Shown: piece after piece, positions 5,904 to 8,432 of the stretch
How the letters are laid out: every line of letters begins with the position of its first letter
Numbering within the stretch: position 1 is the first letter of the stretch
Source of the DNA: an uncultured Treponema sp.
GTDB taxonomy: Bacteria; Spirochaetota; Spirochaetia; Treponematales; Treponemataceae
Length of the DNA: 8,432 bases
Direction: 5' to 3'
NCBI GenBank assembly: GCA_905373565.1
Contig: CAJPTT010000085.1
Coordinates: 1 to 8,432 of the forward strand
The notes under the pieces: model-generated
Databases searched by the model: none
Seen by the model: the letters and a program-made list of their open reading frames with translations, nothing else
What the model was told of the DNA's origin: nothing
Program-made: the position numbers and the translations under genes

Positions 5904-5950
5904 GGGGAAGGGAAAAACCACCGCTCTGAACGGGGGTGTGTCCCTTCCCC
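5904..5950 (+). promoter_or_regulatory. Long-range stem just upstream of the S1 ribosome binding site
   Basis: GGGGAAGGGA (5904-5913) pairs perfectly with TCCCTTCCCC (5941-5950); CACC (5919-5922) can pair with GGTG (5935-5938) inside. The stem ends 7 bases before TGGAGG (5958-5963), so it could influence translation of S1. GGGGG at 5932-5936 offers a competing partner for the C-rich arm, which would allow two alternative folds. No known riboswitch class was recognised. Confidence 0.45.
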
Positions 5951-5970
5951 TGAAATATGGAGGTTGTTTG

Positions 5971-6549
5971 ATGAAACTAAAAGACATCGTGCAAATAGCT
6001 GTGTTGACAGTTATTGGGTTCGCAATCGGAATGGCAATTTCGATGCTGACGGGAACACTGGGAGCCATAGCCTTATACGCTTCCGCAGGATTTGCCGCTT
6101 TCGCAGTCGGCCCTGTTTTTGTGATAACGGCTAAAAAAATAAAGCATCGCTGGACGGCGGTTTTATTTTGGGTTATCTACGGATTGTTATATACTCTTAT
6201 GGGGTATTGGATAATGATACCGATTTGTTTGGTTTCGGCAGCACTTGGCGAAATCATCATCGGCGATTATTCAAGCAATGTAAAAGTTTCAATCGCTTTT
6301 TCGGCTGCAATGTTTGTCGTCGCAATGCATCCGATTATATTTGTCAAAGTATTAGGTGCGGAAGGAATTACGAAGTTCGCTCCGTCTATTTCAAGTGAAC
6401 AGGCTCAGTGGATGATTCGGTTTTACACGGGAAAAGCCATCGCAATAGCGGTAGCGTGCAACATCATCTTGGAATCTTTGGCAGGCTTATTCGGTACCTA
6501 TATCAATAAAAAGTTTTTTGAAAAGAGCAGTAAAAAGAGCGTATTATAA
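5971..6549 (+). CDS. Putative ECF transporter S component (S1), MptD/Trep_Strep-like
   Basis: This 192-residue integral membrane protein has about six hydrophobic segments. It begins MKLKDIVQIAVLTVIGFAIGMAISM, and carries the LMGYW and FVKVLG motifs and a C-terminal EQAQWMIRFYTGKA segment. These features fit the S-component family of putative ECF transporters shared by Treponema and Streptococcus, which binds an unknown substrate in the membrane and works with EcfT and EcfA. ATG 5971 has a strong TGGAGG 7 bases upstream; the GTG at 5938 is rejected because it lies inside the leader stem. Its stop TAA overlaps the ATG of the EcfT-like gene by one base. It is paralogous to S2 at 7985: an ungapped hand alignment of the first 148 residues gives 67 identities. 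Substrate unknown. Confidence 0.87.
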   Translation: MKLKDIVQIAVLTVIGFAIGMAISMLTGTLGAIALYASAGFAAFAVGPVFVITAKKIKHRWTAVLFWVIYGLLYTLMGYWIMIPICLVSAALGEIIIGDYSSNVKVSIAFSAAMFVVAMHPIIFVKVLGAEGITKFAPSISSEQAQWMIRFYTGKAIAIAVACNIILESLAGLFGTYINKKFFEKSSKKSVL

Positions 6550-7235
6550 TGAAGCCGGCAAGAAACACTCAAGGATGGTCAATGAATCCGATAACGCTTT
6601 TTATCCTCATACTGCTCACATCATTCTTGGTGTTTCTTGTCGATCAAACGATGTATTATGTACTGCTCGGTATGAGCTTTCTCTTTTTGATTTTATTTTC
6701 ATACTCGGAAGGTATAAAAAGGGCTGTAGTCTATATCGGCTTATTTTTGCTGATAAAGCTCTTGGTATATATCGATTTGGGAATGACAACCGGAGCATTG
6801 ATAGGATTGATTGCTTTATTTTTAAGGCTCTATCCTATCTTTAACATCGGAAGGATATTGATTTTAACCAGTCCCTTAAAAATTATGAGCGCATTGCGTG
6901 CGGTAAAAGCGCCGCAATCTCTTTCGATAGGACTGGTTACCGCCTTACGCTTTTTGGACGAAATGACGGCACGGTTAAACGAAATAAAAAACGGTATGAA
7001 GGTGCGGGGGTTGCGTTTGAGCCTGTTACATCCTATCCGTTCGTTTGAGCTTTATCTTATTCCCCTCATTTATAAATGCCTTCATGTAAGTGAAACGCTG
7101 ACCTCATCGATAATCGCAAAGGGGATTGAGTACGAAGGAAAAAAGACGAGTTATAAACCGGTGCGCTTCGGCTGGTACGATACGCTGGGTTTATCGGCGG
7201 CTGTATTTTTAGTATGGCTGACTATCTGCGCATAG
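6549..7235 (+). CDS. EcfT-like (CbiQ-type) transmembrane coupling component (T1)
   Basis: This 228-residue protein carries several hydrophobic segments in its N-terminal half, then a long cytoplasmic region typical of EcfT: SLSIGLVTALRFLDEMTARLNEIKNGMKVRGLRL (123-158) and a second coupling segment SETLTSSIIAKGIEYEGKKTSY. EcfT proteins pass energy from EcfA ATPases to the S component through two Ala-Arg-Gly-like motifs; here the first reads VRG (152-154) and the second AKG (190-192). The start is ambiguous: ATG 6549 overlaps the S1 stop, while ATG 6582 has a better ribosome binding site (AAGGA 6571-6575) and would give 217 residues beginning MNPITLF. It is probably cotranscribed with S1. No EcfA gene follows; the next gene is TetR2, 141 bp downstream. 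Confidence 0.85.
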   Translation: MKPARNTQGWSMNPITLFILILLTSFLVFLVDQTMYYVLLGMSFLFLILFSYSEGIKRAVVYIGLFLLIKLLVYIDLGMTTGALIGLIALFLRLYPIFNIGRILILTSPLKIMSALRAVKAPQSLSIGLVTALRFLDEMTARLNEIKNGMKVRGLRLSLLHPIRSFELYLIPLIYKCLHVSETLTSSIIAKGIEYEGKKTSYKPVRFGWYDTLGLSAAVFLVWLTICA

Positions 7236-7307
7236 CAGTAAAAAAATATAAATTGCAAGCAGTATTGCCCAAAAACAAGATTTTTTATGATTTTTTAAAA
7301 ATAACTA

Positions 7308-7336
7308 TTGCATTTATTAAAGATATGGTGTATAAC
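7308..7336 (+). promoter_or_regulatory. Promoter of tetR2
   Basis: TTGCAT (7308-7313) and TATAAC (7331-7336) are separated by exactly 17 bp. The expected transcription start falls within the palindrome at 7339-7360. Confidence 0.6.
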
Positions 7337-7338
7337 TC

Positions 7339-7360
7339 ATACCGACAAGAATGTCGGTAT
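7339..7360. promoter_or_regulatory. Candidate operator of TetR2
   Basis: ATACCGACA (7339-7347) and TGTCGGTAT (7352-7360) are perfect inverted 9-bp arms around AGAA. The site starts 2 bp after the -10 box and ends just before the AAGGAG ribosome binding site (7363-7368). It is unlike the TetR1 palindrome, so the two regulators should bind different DNA. As RNA, the same sequence would also form a hairpin beside the ribosome binding site. Confidence 0.7.
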
Positions 7361-7376
7361 AGAAGGAGTATTCTGA

Positions 7377-7967
7377 ATGTCCAGAATAAGAATGGATTAT
7401 GAAGAAAGAAGACAACAAATTAAATCTGCAACAAAGAAGATTCTTTTGAAAAAAGGATTTAGGAATACTGTAATGGATGACATTATGCAGGAAACAAAAC
7501 TTTCGAGGGGAGGGCTCTATCACCACTACAATAGCGTAAGTGAAATTTTATATGAGATTATGGCTGATGGTAACAAAACAAGGGATGCTATAATCGAAGA
7601 TACATTGACATTAAAAAAAGATTTACCATTTAACGAGTTAGCAGCTGAGATCATTGTAGAAAAGATGCTTGCAGAAAATGAGCTTGTTTCAATTTATGCA
7701 ATGTTTTTACAAGAAATAAAATATGATGAAAAATTAAAAAAACTGTATGAAAAGCTTAAAACTGAATCTATTCAATCTATTTCACGCTTGTTTGAAGGTC
7801 AAAATAGAGAGTCTTTTAAAAATTATTCTGAATTAATCGCAGATTTAATTAATTCAGTTATTCTATCTTGTGAGATTTTACATACGAGAGCTAACTTTTT
7901 ATCAAACAAAGAAGTCTTAAAAAGAATGATTATTGAATCTTTAAAACAATCAAAAGATTTAGGCTAA
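7377..7967 (+). CDS. TetR/AcrR-family transcriptional regulator (TetR2)
   Basis: This 196-residue regulator has a standard TetR DNA-binding domain: RRQQIKSATKKILLKKGFRNT (about 11-31) and the helix-turn-helix MDDIMQETKLSRGGLYHHYNSVSEILYEIM (33-62), including the conserved LYHHY. The helical C-terminal half is not assignable to a ligand. ATG 7377 follows AAGGAG by 8 bases. It shares the fold but little obvious sequence with TetR1 outside the HTH. The stop is 17 bp before the S2 start, so TetR2 and S2 are almost certainly one transcript under the 7308 promoter. The gene is AT-rich: bases 7441-7500 contain 18 G+C of 60, against 31 of 60 at 361-420. Confidence 0.93.
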   Translation: MSRIRMDYEERRQQIKSATKKILLKKGFRNTVMDDIMQETKLSRGGLYHHYNSVSEILYEIMADGNKTRDAIIEDTLTLKKDLPFNELAAEIIVEKMLAENELVSIYAMFLQEIKYDEKLKKLYEKLKTESIQSISRLFEGQNRESFKNYSELIADLINSVILSCEILHTRANFLSNKEVLKRMIIESLKQSKDLG

Positions 7968-7984
7968 TATATGGAGGTATATTT

Positions 7985-8432
7985 ATGAAATTAAAAGACA
8001 TTATCCAAATTACCGTATTTACAGTTATTGCTTTTGTTTTAGGTATGGCTGTATCAATGGGAACAGGAATGCTAGGAACCGCTTCACTTTATATTGCAAG
8101 CGGGTTTTCCGCACTTGTAATTGCTCCGCCGTTTTTTGTTATGGCAAAAAAGACCAAGAAAAAACCTGCTGCATTTATCTTTTTTATGTTGCTGGCTGTT
8201 TTTTGGTCACTAATGGGATATTGGCCGATGCTTATAATAAATTTAATAGCAGGCATTACGGCTGAACTTATCATAGGAAATTATGAGAATGACAAACGAG
8301 TTGCTTCAGCGATTGCAACGGGAATGTTTATCATTTCAATGCACGCTATGACTTTTGTTAAAGTTTTAGGACCTGAGAAATTAGTGGAAGTATTTACTGT
8401 TTTTTCTCCGGAGCAAGCTCAATATATGTACA
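7985..8432 (+). CDS. Putative ECF transporter S component (S2), MptD/Trep_Strep-like, cut by window end
   Basis: ATG 7985 follows a strong ATGGAGG (7971-7977), and the frame stays open for 149 codons to the window edge. It begins MKLKDIIQITVFTVIAFVLGM and carries LMGYW, ELIIGNY, FVKVLG and EQAQYM, matching S1 throughout (67 of 148 identical without gaps). It should be a membrane protein of about 190 residues that binds an unknown substrate for an ECF transporter. It lies 17 bp after TetR2. The divergence from S1 suggests an old duplication or separate acquisition and probably a different substrate or regulation. Its EcfT and EcfA partners, if encoded with it, would be beyond the window. Confidence 0.87.
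   Translation, partial: MKLKDIIQITVFTVIAFVLGMAVSMGTGMLGTASLYIASGFSALVIAPPFFVMAKKTKKKPAAFIFFMLLAVFWSLMGYWPMLIINLIAGITAELIIGNYENDKRVASAIATGMFIISMHAMTFVKVLGPEKLVEVFTVFSPEQAQYMY

Noticed and set aside
5900..5960. TPP riboswitch upstream of S1
   Set aside because: The G-rich and C-rich pieces suggested it, but the conserved CTGAGA and the ACCTGA-type elements are absent.
5938..5970. GTG 5938 as the start of S1
   Set aside because: It lies in the leader stem; ATG 5971 has a strong ribosome binding site and aligns with the start of S2.
5796..6068. 90-residue ORF on the - strand
   Set aside because: It lies across the GC-rich folded leader and the start of S1, is rich in proline from C-runs, and has no family resemblance.
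7236..7307. Intrinsic terminator after the EcfT-like gene
   Set aside because: The only stem (GCAA/TTGC at 7255-7268) is four base pairs and is separated from the T-runs by more than ten bases.

Overview
The window looks like chromosomal DNA of a host-associated spirochete, most likely Treponema. This rests on a CsgG/LpoB-like protein with a P13-porin-like tail, an LPP20-like envelope protein, and two S components resembling the Treponema/Streptococcus family of putative ECF transporters. The assignment is from family recognition by eye, not a database search. All genes read on the + strand.

Positions 1-2812 hold three exported envelope proteins: an LPP20-like protein whose signal peptide is out of frame with its start codon, a CsgG/LpoB-like protein with a P13-like hydrophobic C-terminus, and a lipoprotein. 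Between the second and third lie three consecutive hairpins (1999-2092).

Positions 2813-4913 hold a class I SAM-dependent methyltransferase and a secreted GH114/TM1410-like putative glycosidase. The gaps around them carry a 100-bp inverted-repeat element (2959-3058), a degenerate second copy of the 43-bp element seen at 1999 (4757-4799), and a 12-bp direct repeat with 20-bp spacing.

Positions 4914-8432 hold a small unrecognised ORF and two regulator-transporter modules in tandem. Module 1 is TetR1, then an S component (S1) and an EcfT-like transmembrane protein (T1). Module 2 is TetR2 and a paralogous S component (S2) that runs off the window end. Each TetR gene has a promoter overlapped or closely followed by a long palindrome, and the two palindromes differ, so each regulator probably controls its own module. 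No EcfA ATPase is present in the window. S1 is preceded by a GC-rich, strongly folded leader of about 130 bp. Module 2 is visibly more AT-rich than the first genes of the window.

No tRNA, rRNA, CRISPR array or recognisable transposase was seen.
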